Source: Kiritimatiellia bacterium (GTDB taxonomy: Bacteria > Verrucomicrobiota > Kiritimatiellia > SLAD01). Taken from it: a DNA stretch of 10,514 bases. Shown here piece after piece: positions 1-7,347 of this stretch. Each line of letters begins with the position of its first letter. Position 1 is the stretch's first letter. The notes beneath the pieces are model-generated. The model searched no databases and was not told the origin of the DNA. It saw nothing but the letters and a program-made list of their open reading frames with translations. The translations under genes were made by a program, and so were the position numbers. The stretch lies in the NCBI GenBank assembly GCA_007126995.1, contig SLAD01000359.1, positions 1 to 10,514 of the forward strand, given 5' to 3'.

Positions 1-412
1 CAAAGCCCAGATAGGGTCCCGTATGGGTATGAAAATAGTCCGGCGGCGGATTCGGAAAGCCCGCGAAATGTTCCGCTTCATCCTTGCGGCAGACAAAGTG
101 GGTCTTTCCAAATAGCCCGGTGCGATAGCCCGCGGCGGATAGGAGGGAAGCGATCGAGCGATCCGGGAACGGACGCAGGGTCACGCCGAGCGAGTAAGCC
201 CCGTGCCGCGAGGGATACTGACCCGTCAACAAGGAAACCCGCGCAGGCGTACAGAGCGGCGCGCAGGTATAAGCGCGATGAAAATGCGTCCCTTCCCGGC
301 CCAGTCGATCCAGATGCGGCGTATCGATGCCGCGCACGCCCTCCAGACCGAGGTGATCCCACCGCTGTTGATCGGTGGTGATAAGCAATATGTTGGAACA
401 CGCTTTTTTCAT
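1..412 (-). CDS. Sulfatase A, N-terminal part (runs off left edge)
   Basis: N-terminal 137 codons of a type I (formylglycine) sulfatase, an alkaline-phosphatase-fold enzyme that hydrolyses sulfate esters, here probably on a glycan. Seen: start MKKACSNILLITTDQQRW, where TTDQ (residues 12-15) occupies the usual metal-binding Asp position, and the signature C-T-P-A-R at residues 54-58. Cys54 is the residue converted to formylglycine. A G-K-T-H segment near residue 103 matches the conserved GKxH region. The ATG at 412-410 fits the family start. There is no Shine-Dalgarno; a LacI-type operator ends 4 bp before the ATG. No signal peptide is visible, since the hydrophobic ILLITT stretch is the first core strand. 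The C-terminal two thirds lie outside the window, so substrate cannot be guessed. Sulfatase identity is confident. Confidence 0.93.
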   Translation of the reverse strand, partial: MKKACSNILLITTDQQRWDHLGLEGVRGIDTPHLDRLGREGTHFHRAYTCAPLCTPARVSLLTGQYPSRHGAYSLGVTLRPFPDRSIASLLSAAGYRTGLFGKTHFVCRKDEAEHFAGFPNPPPDYFHTHTGPYLGF

Positions 413-416
413 AATG

Positions 417-456
417 CAAACGCTTGTACGATGGATCGGAAGGCCCCTCGCGTCAA
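417..456 (-). promoter_or_regulatory. Promoter with overlapping LacI-type operator for sulfatase A
   Basis: Read on the minus strand: TTGACG at 456-451 (good -35), a 17-bp spacer, CATCGT at 433-428 (weak -10), one base, then CAAGCGTTTG at 426-417, four bases, and ATG at 412. The core AAGCGTTT matches the AANCGNTT type recognised by LacI-family repressors and sits where transcription would start. The same spacing recurs at the GDSL gene, which raises confidence despite the poor -10. Regulator identity is inferred from the motif only; no LacI gene is in the window. Confidence 0.5.
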
Positions 457-493
457 TCGAAATCGCGGCTGGCGTGACGGTTCTGCAGCGAAA

Positions 494-548
494 TGACGCG
501 ATGACTTGCTGACGCCCGGCGTCACCGCGTCACGAAGTCACCGGGTCA
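494..548. repeat. TGAC-octamer palindrome, copy 1
   Basis: TGAC occurs at 494, 502 and 510, then the centre GCCCGGC, then GTCA at 521, 529, 537 and 545, all on an exact 8-bp grid and mirrored about 517 (three units left, four right). The core TGACGCCCGGCGTCA is a near-perfect palindrome. Pairing slipped by one unit would give a longer hairpin in RNA. The outermost right unit supplies the TGA stop of the GDSL gene. The copy separates that gene from the sulfatase A promoter. Confidence 0.9.
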
Positions 549-1319
549 ATCTGCCGGACTGCTTTTGAAGTGCGCCCCCATGTCTTCATTCATCCCCGCC
601 CGCGCGTCGAGCGCCGATCGTATGGCCTCGGCCACCTGTTCAGCCAACTTGTCCGATCCGGTGCGGGTGAAGTGAACATCGCCGGATTTCGTGAACAACG
701 CGGGCGGAAACGTGTCGGACAGGGCATGGAGGTCGTTGATCGCAATGCCATGCCGCTCCATGATCTCCGCAGCAATGGCGTTGTATTTAATATCGTCACC
801 CACAAACCGTCCGGCCTCTCCCTCTGGCACGACCGTGGTGCTTGCCCAGATGAGCGTCGCGCCTTTTGTCTTCAACTGCTGGACCAGCGCTTCCAGATTC
901 AGCGCGTACTGTTTCGGGTCGACCGAGATGGTGCCATTGACCTTGTCGCGGTTGCCGTACACCTTGGCGTCCGGGTGTCTGTAGCACAAGTCATGCAGGC
1001 CCCAGTTGAAGTGGATGACGTCCCAGCGGGTGTCCCCCAGCCAGCGTTCAAGCATACGAAGCCCCTGTCGGGTGTCACCACAATTGGCGTCCGGACGGCG
1101 CACGTTTGCGGTCCCCGCCAGACGCTCCACCACGCCGGGTGTGTAGCCGATGGAAATCGAATCGCCAATGATCAGCACATTGGGCAGACCCGCATCCGCC
1201 TCCGCCGACGCGGACAGGGCCTTGAGGTCCACGTCCGGGGTGTAGAAATCAGACCCGGCAAAACTATTGAGAACCGTCATGATCAGGATGGGCAGAATAT
1301 TGGAGCGCACAATTTTCAT
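546..1319 (-). CDS. SGNH/GDSL-family hydrolase (probable esterase), exported
   Basis: A 257-residue SGNH-fold hydrolase, probably a carbohydrate or acyl esterase. Block I is IIGDSISIGY with nucleophile Ser54. Block II is NCGDTRQG with oxyanion Gly near 81. Block III reads FNWGLHD (104-110), with His where classical members have Asn. Block V is GDVHFTRTG with His216 and Asp214. The Asp is two residues before His rather than the classical three, so the catalytic acid assignment is uncertain. Residues 1-22 (KIVR followed by a hydrophobic run and SFAG) look like a signal peptide, implying action outside the cytoplasm. It has its own promoter and its TGA stop lies inside a TGAC palindrome. Substrate unknown; neighbours suggest deacylation of a sulfated glycan. 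Confidence 0.85.
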   Translation of the reverse strand: MKIVRSNILPILIMTVLNSFAGSDFYTPDVDLKALSASAEADAGLPNVLIIGDSISIGYTPGVVERLAGTANVRRPDANCGDTRQGLRMLERWLGDTRWDVIHFNWGLHDLCYRHPDAKVYGNRDKVNGTISVDPKQYALNLEALVQQLKTKGATLIWASTTVVPEGEAGRFVGDDIKYNAIAAEIMERHGIAINDLHALSDTFPPALFTKSGDVHFTRTGSDKLAEQVAEAIRSALDARAGMNEDMGAHFKSSPAD

Positions 1320-1323
1320 ATTC

Positions 1324-1363
1324 CAAGCCTTTGTATTATGAGGATTCCCCGCCTCTGCGTCAA
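1324..1363 (-). promoter_or_regulatory. Sigma-70-like promoter with operator-like site for the GDSL gene
   Basis: On the minus strand: TTGACG at 1363-1358, a 17-bp spacer, CATAAT at 1340-1335 (one mismatch to TATAAT), one base, then CAAAGGCTTG at 1333-1324, four bases, and ATG at 1319. The last element differs by one base from the CAAACGCTTG operator found elsewhere in the window. A start about 7 bp after the -10 would leave a leader of about 8-9 nt and no room for a Shine-Dalgarno. This is the best promoter in the window. Confidence 0.62.
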
Positions 1364-1375
1364 CGGCAAACGGAC

Positions 1376-1422
1376 TGACACGATGACTTCATGACGCCGG
1401 GCGTCACCGAATCATGAGGTCA
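1376..1422. repeat. TGAC-octamer palindrome, copy 2
   Basis: TGAC at 1376, 1384 and 1392, centre GCCGGGC, then GTCA at 1403, a decayed ATCA at 1411, and GTCA at 1419. The grid is 8 bp throughout, three units per arm. This is the shortest copy. It lies downstream of the GH30 gene and about 12 bp upstream of the GDSL -35 element. The outer right unit also ends the open in-frame tail that follows the GH30 stop. Confidence 0.87.
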
Positions 1423-1426
1423 TCGA

Positions 1427-1518
1427 ACCGCCGCGGGAATCCGCGATATGGCGCGTTTAGGCGGATCCCCGGTCAGGTCATAAAGCAACGGCATGTAGCT
1501 GGTGTTCTTGAAAAACCA
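1427..1518. other. Short gap after GH30 holding an open in-frame tail
   Basis: Between GH30 and palindrome copy 2 the GH30 reading frame stays open beyond its TGA (1521-1519) for about 32 codons and stops at the TGA inside copy 2 (1422-1420). The tail contains YMPLLYDLTGDPPKR, which looks protein-like, but there is no start signal or family match. It may be the remnant of a longer C-terminus or of a deleted gene, or chance. No promoter or terminator is evident. Confidence 0.3.
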
Positions 1519-2814
1519 TCACCCGGTTATCACGGTATGGAAGGACCGGGGATCGAGACGCAGTTCGCGCGTACCGCGCCCGTCGTCGATGGATACCGTC
1601 CTCTCGTCGTCAAACGGATTGTGCAGCATCCAGGCGATGCTTCCGTCGCGCTTCCGGAAAGCCAGCGCGTTGCCGGCCCATCGCCCTTCGAGTCCCAGCA
1701 CGCTGTCGCCCGGCGCAACGTAGGCCGCGAAATGACGCATGACGTGATATTCGGGATTCAAGGTGTAGGTCCCGCGCAACGGATCCACGGACACCATGGC
1801 GTTCTGCTTCCAGCCCCACGTGCTCTCGCCTCCCGCCTCCAGCACCATGTTCCAGTAGACGTACGCCTCAACGCCATTGGTGACGTAGTGATGGATAAGA
1901 TCAAAAATATAGTGCGCATACTCCCATGTATTCGTCCCGTCGCCGCACTCGTTTTCGGTCTGGATCATCGGCACATCCGGCCAGGCCATGCGCTGACGCT
2001 GGACCGCGCCTTTCCCCGCCCACTGGTAGCCGACCCCGGACACAGCAGCGCGGGCCGCGTCGTCCGACAGGATCAACTGCGCCCAGGCATCCACGTCCGC
2101 CCGCTCGATGGTGCCGATCCAGATCTGCGTTGAGAGGCCCGCCTCATCAAGCGCGGGGCCGAGGTAATCGCGGATGAAGTCCCGCATCTTAGCACCCGTC
2201 CAAACGCACGACGGGAACTTTTGGTCCGAGTTGGGCTCGTTCTGCACATGCACGGCATTCAGATCGATCCCGATTTCGGCATATGCCTGCACGAAGCGCA
2301 CGAAGTAGCGGGCATAGGCCGTCAGGTTTTCCGGCGTCCACACCAGCGTCCCGTAGTTATACGCGGGCGGACTCTTCATCCAAGTCGGCGGGCTCCACGG
2401 CGAGGCGAACAGCGAAAGGCCGGGCTGGTATTGTTGCGCCGCCCGGATATAGGGAATGAGATGCTTGTGATCGCGCTCGATGGAGAAGTGCGCCATCGCG
2501 TAATCTCCCTCGTGCTCGTTGTGGCTGTACCAGCTTCGCGCATAATCGCTGGCCCCGATCGGCATCCGACAGTACGAAAATCCGCAGCAGCCGGGATCAG
2601 AGGAAAACAGCCCGTGCAGCACGGCCTCGCGGTCCGTCGGCGATAACTTCGCCAGGGCCATCCAGCCCAGCTCATTGAAGCAGCCGCCAAAGCCCTTCCA
2701 CGACTGACCGTTCCCGGCACGAACCGTCAGCGTCCCGGGATTCCCTGAAGCCGGGGGAACATCCCTTCGAATCCAAGGTTGTTCCGGTGTCGTACAATAC
2801 CATTCGTTATTCAT
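1519..2814 (-). CDS. Glycoside hydrolase family 30 (glucosylceramidase-like)
   Basis: A 431-residue GH30 enzyme, a retaining glycosidase with a TIM barrel and a C-terminal beta domain. Seen: GFGGCFNE near residue 41, the strand motif SPWSPPTWMK (138-147), the acid/base Glu193 in VQNEP, and the nucleophile Glu287 in QTENEC. The C-terminal part (LEGRWAGNALAFRKRDGSIA and on to FHTVITG) fits the beta domain. The family acts on beta-linked glucose, xylose, fucose and related sugars; which one cannot be told here. The ATG at 2814 is preceded by GAGG at 9 nt. Alternatives are ATG 2841 and ATG 2859, the latter overlapping the previous stop as ATGA. No signal peptide is seen, unlike many GH30 enzymes. 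It is the last gene of the sulfatase-esterase-GH30 operon. Confidence 0.92.
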   Translation of the reverse strand: MNNEWYCTTPEQPWIRRDVPPASGNPGTLTVRAGNGQSWKGFGGCFNELGWMALAKLSPTDREAVLHGLFSSDPGCCGFSYCRMPIGASDYARSWYSHNEHEGDYAMAHFSIERDHKHLIPYIRAAQQYQPGLSLFASPWSPPTWMKSPPAYNYGTLVWTPENLTAYARYFVRFVQAYAEIGIDLNAVHVQNEPNSDQKFPSCVWTGAKMRDFIRDYLGPALDEAGLSTQIWIGTIERADVDAWAQLILSDDAARAAVSGVGYQWAGKGAVQRQRMAWPDVPMIQTENECGDGTNTWEYAHYIFDLIHHYVTNGVEAYVYWNMVLEAGGESTWGWKQNAMVSVDPLRGTYTLNPEYHVMRHFAAYVAPGDSVLGLEGRWAGNALAFRKRDGSIAWMLHNPFDDERTVSIDDGRGTRELRLDPRSFHTVITG

Positions 2815-2823
2815 ATCGTTATG

Positions 2824-2827
2824 CCTC
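2824..2827 (-). promoter_or_regulatory. Ribosome binding site deciding the GH30 start
   Basis: GAGG on the minus strand, 9 nt before ATG 2814, lies between the esterase stop and the GH30 core. It favours 2814 over the upstream in-frame ATGs at 2841 and 2859, neither of which has a comparable site. Confidence 0.5.
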
Positions 2828-2855
2828 TTTTCTGTTGTCATTTTCTTCGTGAAAA

Positions 2856-4409
2856 TCATCGTTTCATGGGCCAGGAATCCGTCCGGAACGGCACGGCGGG
2901 GAGTCCTTCGCGATTGTACAGGTTCACGGCGGGATTGATGCCCCACCCATAGCGTACCGCTGCCGGGACATCCACGGCTTCGGACCATACGGTCACCCGG
3001 TCGTGTTCCACCACGGCCTCGGCCCAATGAAACACCTGATCTGCGCCGGCGACAGCGAATCCCAAGGCTCGTTCAGGAATCGATCCATCGCGTTCCGCCG
3101 GCGGATGCATCAACGTCAGCCCGCTGCCGATATGATCGAAATGAATATGGGCACAGTTTCCTTCCACTTTCATTTCTTTGAACATCGGGCCGGAATGTAC
3201 GACGTCGTGCCCATACACGATCCGCCGCGCCGCCAGCGCCAACCGCTCGCCGACGTCCTTCTTGTTGCCCGGATGGATCCCTTCGCCGCCAATGTCGATC
3301 GCGACGGCCATCGTGGTGTGAGGTAGCTCCAACGTCTGTCGCTGCGCTTCGCGCAACGCATCCCATGTCGTGAATTCAGGTTCCGCGCTGCGCTTGCGGT
3401 AGTTGGCGAGTTGGACAAAAAGGAACGGCAGGTCTTCGCGGCCCCACGCCTTTCGCCAACCTCGGATCAAGGTGCCGAACAAGGTACGGTAGACAGCCGA
3501 CCCGTGATTGGTGTCGGTCTCCCCTTGATACCAGATCACACCGGCGATGGCATAAGGCGCCAGCGGCGCAATCATGGCGTTGTAGAGGCCGGTGGGGAAA
3601 CGGTCGTTACGGGACCAATGCACCGGCTCCCGCGGCGGCGGATCTTCATCCGGGTGCTCCGCCCGGCGCTGCATCCACCGGGCATGATCCTGTGCATAGG
3701 CTGTCTCGAGCGCCTCTACAGACGTTTGCTGCACCCGCGTGACGGCGCGATCAAATTCGGGGTGTTTTCGCAATGCCTCCAGCGGTGTCCACGGCAGAGC
3801 GGGGGTGCCTCCCTTGTACGAGCCTAACAAACCGATGGGGACGCCCAGTTGCTCGTGCAGATGACGGGCAAAATAGAAAGCGGTGGCCGGGAAGTTGGCG
3901 GCGGTGGCCGGTGTACATGGCGTCCACACGCCAACCGCGTCCTCTTCCGGGAACGGTGACGAACGAAATTCCACTTCGAACAACCGGATCTCCGGGTGAT
4001 TTGCCAAAGCCCCGACCGCTCTTCCGTTATCGGTCTGTCGCAACGGCCACGCCATGTTGGACTGCCCGGAACAGAGCCATACCTCGCCCACCAGCACATT
4101 CGAAATCGAATGGGTTGCACCACCATCTTTGAGGCGCACCATAAGCGTGTCGGGTTGGGCATCCGCCGCCAACGGATTCAACTGGATCTGCCAACGGCCT
4201 TGCGCATCCGCAACGCCTTCATAGGTCGAGTCCTTGAACACAACCTCCACTACTGAGCCAGGATCGGCCCAACCCCAAACCGGAACGGGCTGGTTCCGTT
4301 GCAGCACCATGTGGCCGGGGAAAAGAGCAGGCAATCGAAGTTCCGCCGCCGACACAGACCACACGCCGCAGAACAGCCACATTGCATAAACACAAATATT
4401 ATTTCGCAT
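2856..4409 (-). CDS. Sialate O-acetylesterase-like SGNH hydrolase, exported
   Basis: A 517-residue member of the sialate 9-O-acetylesterase-like family (SGNH fold), which removes O-acetyl groups from sugars. In this family the annotation often covers xylan or other polysaccharide acetylesterases. Seen: a signal peptide at residues 1-22 (hydrophobic CVYAMWLFCGVWSVS, then AAELRLP); an N-terminal beta domain (MVLQRNQPVPVWGWADPGS); the nucleophile Ser117 in SGQSNM; the block VIWYQGETD (291-299); and the catalytic Asp372 and His379 in DIGGEGIHPGNK. Length is typical of the family. The ATG at 4409 was chosen over the in-frame TTG 4424 because it has GGAG 7 nt upstream and gives a clean signal peptide. 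It lies 15 bp after the sulfatase C stop and about 41 bp before GH30, so one transcript is likely. Confidence 0.93.
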   Translation of the reverse strand: MRNNICVYAMWLFCGVWSVSAAELRLPALFPGHMVLQRNQPVPVWGWADPGSVVEVVFKDSTYEGVADAQGRWQIQLNPLAADAQPDTLMVRLKDGGATHSISNVLVGEVWLCSGQSNMAWPLRQTDNGRAVGALANHPEIRLFEVEFRSSPFPEEDAVGVWTPCTPATAANFPATAFYFARHLHEQLGVPIGLLGSYKGGTPALPWTPLEALRKHPEFDRAVTRVQQTSVEALETAYAQDHARWMQRRAEHPDEDPPPREPVHWSRNDRFPTGLYNAMIAPLAPYAIAGVIWYQGETDTNHGSAVYRTLFGTLIRGWRKAWGREDLPFLFVQLANYRKRSAEPEFTTWDALREAQRQTLELPHTTMAVAIDIGGEGIHPGNKKDVGERLALAARRIVYGHDVVHSGPMFKEMKVEGNCAHIHFDHIGSGLTLMHPPAERDGSIPERALGFAVAGADQVFHWAEAVVEHDRVTVWSEAVDVPAAVRYGWGINPAVNLYNREGLPAVPFRTDSWPMKR

Positions 4410-4416
4410 TATTCTT

Positions 4417-4420
4417 CTCC
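4417..4420 (-). promoter_or_regulatory. Ribosome binding site of the acetylesterase
   Basis: GGAG on the minus strand, 7 nt before ATG 4409, sits within the 15-bp gap after sulfatase C. It decides the start against TTG 4424 and shows that internal operon genes use Shine-Dalgarno initiation, unlike the promoter-proximal genes here. Confidence 0.65.
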
Positions 4421-4424
4421 GCAA

Positions 4425-5846
4425 TCAGTCACAGGCGTTGTTGGGCATATTCGGGCGACGGACCAACCGCTCGTAGTCCGGGTTGGGCTCGGGAATTTTC
4501 GCTTCTATTTCCTCCTGCCACGCCTTCAGCCCGGCGGTCATGCGCGCGAAGCGCTGCGGCTCTGCTGCCGAAAGATCGTGTTGCTCACTGGGATCTTCAT
4601 GAAGGTTGCACAACACAAGCTGGTTCGTTTCAAAGCACTCGATGATTTTCCAGTCGCCTTCCACCATCGACGCGGCGGGGCGGCCGCCCTGATCGGAATA
4701 GTGCGGGTAATGCCAGAAGATCGCCTCTCGCGGCAGGATTTCCGCCTCGCCTTTGAGCAGCGGCAGCAGGCTGACGCCGTCGACATGCTGCTCCGGCAGC
4801 AGCGGCAAGCCCGCCGCTTCGAGGAAAGTGGGATAGAAATCCGTGCTGGTGACCGGCACGGACGTGCTCGTGCGCGGGGGGATGACGCCCGGCCAGCGGG
4901 CCACCTGGCAAACGCGCGTCCCGCCCTCGAAGTTCCAGCCCTTGCCCTCCACGCAGGGCAGGTTGCAGGTGGGCGCACCCTGGGCCGTGGAAAGCCCGCC
5001 GTTATCGGAGGTGAACACGACCAGCGTGTTGTCGGCCAAGCCTTCTTCATCCAAGGCGTTCAGCACTCGGCCGATATTGTCATCCAGATTCTCGATCATG
5101 GCCGCGTAGACCGGATCCGACTGAAACAGGCGGCGACTCATCCGATCGCCCCGTTCATTGAGATAGGGCATCGGTCCACCATCGCAAAAGGGATTGATCT
5201 GATCGAGCCCCAGTCGCTTGGCCTTTTCTTTGTATTTGGCAACGAGATGCCCGGGGGCTTGCAGCGGGGTATGGACCGCATAATGGCAAAGGTGCAGGAA
5301 GAAGGGTCGATCCTGACGGTTGCGGATCAGGCGAATGGCTTCATCGGTGAGACGATCCGTGAGATACTCCCCATCCGGCGCATCGGCAATCGGCACGGGG
5401 CCATAGGGCGCGAAATAGCCGGACGGCGGATGGCCGTAATGGCAACCGCCGATGTTTACGTCAAAGCCGTGGTGTTCGGGATAGAACGGCGCATCGCCCA
5501 GATGCCACTTGCCGACATGCCACGTCTGATAACCGCCCTCGCGGAGGGCCGTGGCCACGCTCTTCTCTTCCAGCGGCAAGTAGTGAAGGTACGGCACATC
5601 TTTGAGTTTCCCCTCATGCTGTCCGCCGATCCATTGCGTCACCCCCACGCGTGCCGGATATTTCCCGCTCATGATGCTGGCGCGGGTCGGCGAACAGACG
5701 GGGCTGGAAGCATAGGCCCGCTCAAACCGAGCCCCCTGCTCCACCAACCGGTCCAGACGAGGCGTCTCGTAAAAGGTGCTGCCGAATGCCGATAAATCGC
5801 GGCAACCGAGGTCGTCGATGAGGATGAACAGGATGTTGGGTTTCAT
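4425..5846 (-). CDS. Sulfatase C (arylsulfatase A-like)
   Basis: A complete 473-residue type I sulfatase hydrolysing sulfate esters. Seen: NILFILIDDLG with metal ligands Asp11 and Asp12; the signature C-S-P-T-R at 51-55 followed by ASIMSGKYPAR, with Cys51 the formylglycine precursor; GKWHLG near 115; and the metal-binding TSDNGG segment in the C-terminal half. Length is normal for arylsulfatase A-like enzymes acting on polysaccharides. ATG 5846 starts directly on the core strand; GTG 5855 is an in-frame alternative adding three residues. No Shine-Dalgarno and no signal peptide are visible. The start lies only 16 bp from palindrome copy 3, leaving no room for a separate promoter, so co-transcription with sulfatase B is likely. 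First gene of the sulfatase-esterase-GH30 unit. Confidence 0.95.
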   Translation of the reverse strand: MKPNILFILIDDLGCRDLSAFGSTFYETPRLDRLVEQGARFERAYASSPVCSPTRASIMSGKYPARVGVTQWIGGQHEGKLKDVPYLHYLPLEEKSVATALREGGYQTWHVGKWHLGDAPFYPEHHGFDVNIGGCHYGHPPSGYFAPYGPVPIADAPDGEYLTDRLTDEAIRLIRNRQDRPFFLHLCHYAVHTPLQAPGHLVAKYKEKAKRLGLDQINPFCDGGPMPYLNERGDRMSRRLFQSDPVYAAMIENLDDNIGRVLNALDEEGLADNTLVVFTSDNGGLSTAQGAPTCNLPCVEGKGWNFEGGTRVCQVARWPGVIPPRTSTSVPVTSTDFYPTFLEAAGLPLLPEQHVDGVSLLPLLKGEAEILPREAIFWHYPHYSDQGGRPAASMVEGDWKIIECFETNQLVLCNLHEDPSEQHDLSAAEPQRFARMTAGLKAWQEEIEAKIPEPNPDYERLVRRPNMPNNACD

Positions 5847-5862
5847 AATGGACACTGGTTTT

Positions 5863-5924
5863 TGACGCAGTGACTTCGTGACCCCGTGACGCCGGGCGTC
5901 ATCGCGTCATGAAGTCATCGCGTC
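5863..5924. repeat. TGAC-octamer palindrome, copy 3
   Basis: TGAC at 5863, 5871, 5879 and 5887, centre GCCGGGC, GTCA at 5898, 5906 and 5914, and a decayed GTC at 5922, four units per arm on an exact 8-bp grid. The TGA stop of sulfatase B (5917-5915) lies in the unit at 5914. The copy fills nearly the whole gap between sulfatases B and C. Five T residues flank it on the left. Confidence 0.9.
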
Positions 5925-7342
5925 GAGTCCCCTTTCACGTTCGCCGGATCCAGCCCGAAACAAGGCCGCACCTCTGCACGGCCCTCCAACGTGATGATCT
6001 CGGTCGGGATCGGTGCGCCGTGCTCGATGATGACATCGAAAAAGGGTTCGCGAGTCTCGCGCAGGAGGCGCAACAGCCGTTCGCGATGGGTCGCGCAGGC
6101 TGCCGGATTACTCGGCGCAAGGTTGTTCATTTCAAAGGGATCGGCCTCAAGATCAAACAGCAGTTCCGCGCCGGACTCGTAAAAGGCGTATTTGATTTCT
6201 CCATCGGTGAACCCCCGCCAATCGGAGCAGTCCAGATTCCAGCGAGGAGCTCCGGTCATCTCCAATAGGACCTCCTGCGGAGGCGTCGCTATTTCGCCGC
6301 GCAGATTCGCTGACCAATCGTATCCCTGCATCCATTTCGGCGTGTTCTGTCCGGCCAGACCGAGCAGGGTGGGCGCGAGGTCCACCAGGCTGAACAGGCC
6401 GTCGATTTGGCCCTGTTCCGGGATCGCCTCCGGGTAATGGAAAATGGCGGGGATGCGAACGGACTCCTCGTGCGGGTGCCCCTTCGAACTGTAGCGTGCG
6501 TGACTCCCCATGAAATCGCCATGATCGGAGACATAGGCCGTGACCATATTGGAGAAGGCGGGCAAGGCATTCAATGCGGCGCGTAGCCGCCCGATATTCC
6601 AGTCGAGATTCTCGATCATCGCATAGTAGAGCGCGAGCGCCGAGCTATGCTCCGGCGTATCCGTAAAGTTTGGACGCACCTGCAAGGAGGCAGGATCGAA
6701 CCGTTTAAAGCGTTCCGGCGCGTCGAGGGGTTCGTGTGGCGGTTCGACCGACAGGACCATGAACAAGGGCTTATCGCCTTTGTAGTTCTTCAGGTAATCC
6801 ATGGCCAAGTCGGTTAAGCAGTCGGTCTGATATCCCTTGAATCGCCGGAAGGTGGTCTCGCGCCCCTGATAGTAATGTCCGTCGAATGGTTTGTTGTTCA
6901 ACTCGAAGGCGAACCAATCCTCGAATCCGCCGCGCAGGTGTTCGGGGGTGCGCCAGGGCGGCCAGCCGGGCCAGTCCTGCGGATTCTCGCGGGCGGCCTT
7001 CGGCACTTCCGAATGCACCTGACTGCCGTGCCACTTGCCGAAATAGGCCGTGTGATAGCCCGCCGCCCGGAAAGCCGTCGCCAGACTCGGCGCCGTCGCC
7101 GGATATGTTTCGAAGAAACCGCGGATCGGTCCGGCATGGGCGTGGCGGCCTGAAAAAATCGTGCCCCGCGACGGAGTGCACACCGGGCAGTTGGCATAGG
7201 CCCGGGCAAAGGACGCGCCTTCAGAAGCGAGCCGGTCCATCTCCGGTGTCCGCAGGTTCGGGTCGCCTGCATGCCCCATGGCCTGCCCCCGATGCTGATC
7301 GGAGAGGATAAGTAGAACGTGGGGTTTCCGGACTTTTTCCAT
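5915..7342 (-). CDS. Sulfatase B (choline-sulfatase/iduronate-sulfatase-like)
   Basis: A complete 475-residue type I sulfatase. Seen: VLLILSDQHRGQAMG near the N-terminus with the SDQH metal-site variant; C-T-P-S-R at 55-59, with Cys55 as formylglycine precursor; GKWHGS near 122; and YVSDHGDFMGSH in the C-terminal half, a form typical of the DQ/DH branch of sulfatases. The start ATG 7342 is chosen from the core motif; the frame is open 31 codons further upstream, but that stretch crosses the operator and promoter. No signal peptide and no Shine-Dalgarno are visible. A LacI-type operator lies 5 bp upstream. The stop codon is inside palindrome copy 3 and the last residues (GDSTR) run into it. 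Only about 30% related in look to sulfatase C, so this is not a recent duplicate. Confidence 0.95.
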   Translation of the reverse strand: MEKVRKPHVLLILSDQHRGQAMGHAGDPNLRTPEMDRLASEGASFARAYANCPVCTPSRGTIFSGRHAHAGPIRGFFETYPATAPSLATAFRAAGYHTAYFGKWHGSQVHSEVPKAARENPQDWPGWPPWRTPEHLRGGFEDWFAFELNNKPFDGHYYQGRETTFRRFKGYQTDCLTDLAMDYLKNYKGDKPLFMVLSVEPPHEPLDAPERFKRFDPASLQVRPNFTDTPEHSSALALYYAMIENLDWNIGRLRAALNALPAFSNMVTAYVSDHGDFMGSHARYSSKGHPHEESVRIPAIFHYPEAIPEQGQIDGLFSLVDLAPTLLGLAGQNTPKWMQGYDWSANLRGEIATPPQEVLLEMTGAPRWNLDCSDWRGFTDGEIKYAFYESGAELLFDLEADPFEMNNLAPSNPAACATHRERLLRLLRETREPFFDVIIEHGAPIPTEIITLEGRAEVRPCFGLDPANVKGDSTR

Positions 7343-7347
7343 GAGTA

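Noticed and set aside
78..419. 113-residue minus-strand frame at the left edge
   Set aside because: It is out of frame with sulfatase A, whose start at 412 carries the C-T-P-A-R signature; the alternative has no motif.
570..1394. Long plus-strand open frame opposite the GDSL gene
   Set aside because: It is a shadow: the minus strand has full SGNH motifs, while the plus frame shows no recognisable domain and runs through the GDSL promoter.
2815..3027. N-terminal extension of GH30 upstream of 2859
   Set aside because: The open frame there is a shadow of the acetylesterase C-terminus with arginine-rich, non-homologous composition.
4299..5795. 498-codon plus-strand open frame opposite sulfatase C
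   Set aside because: The minus strand carries the complete sulfatase signature and metal ligands; the plus frame is an antisense artefact of GC-rich codons.
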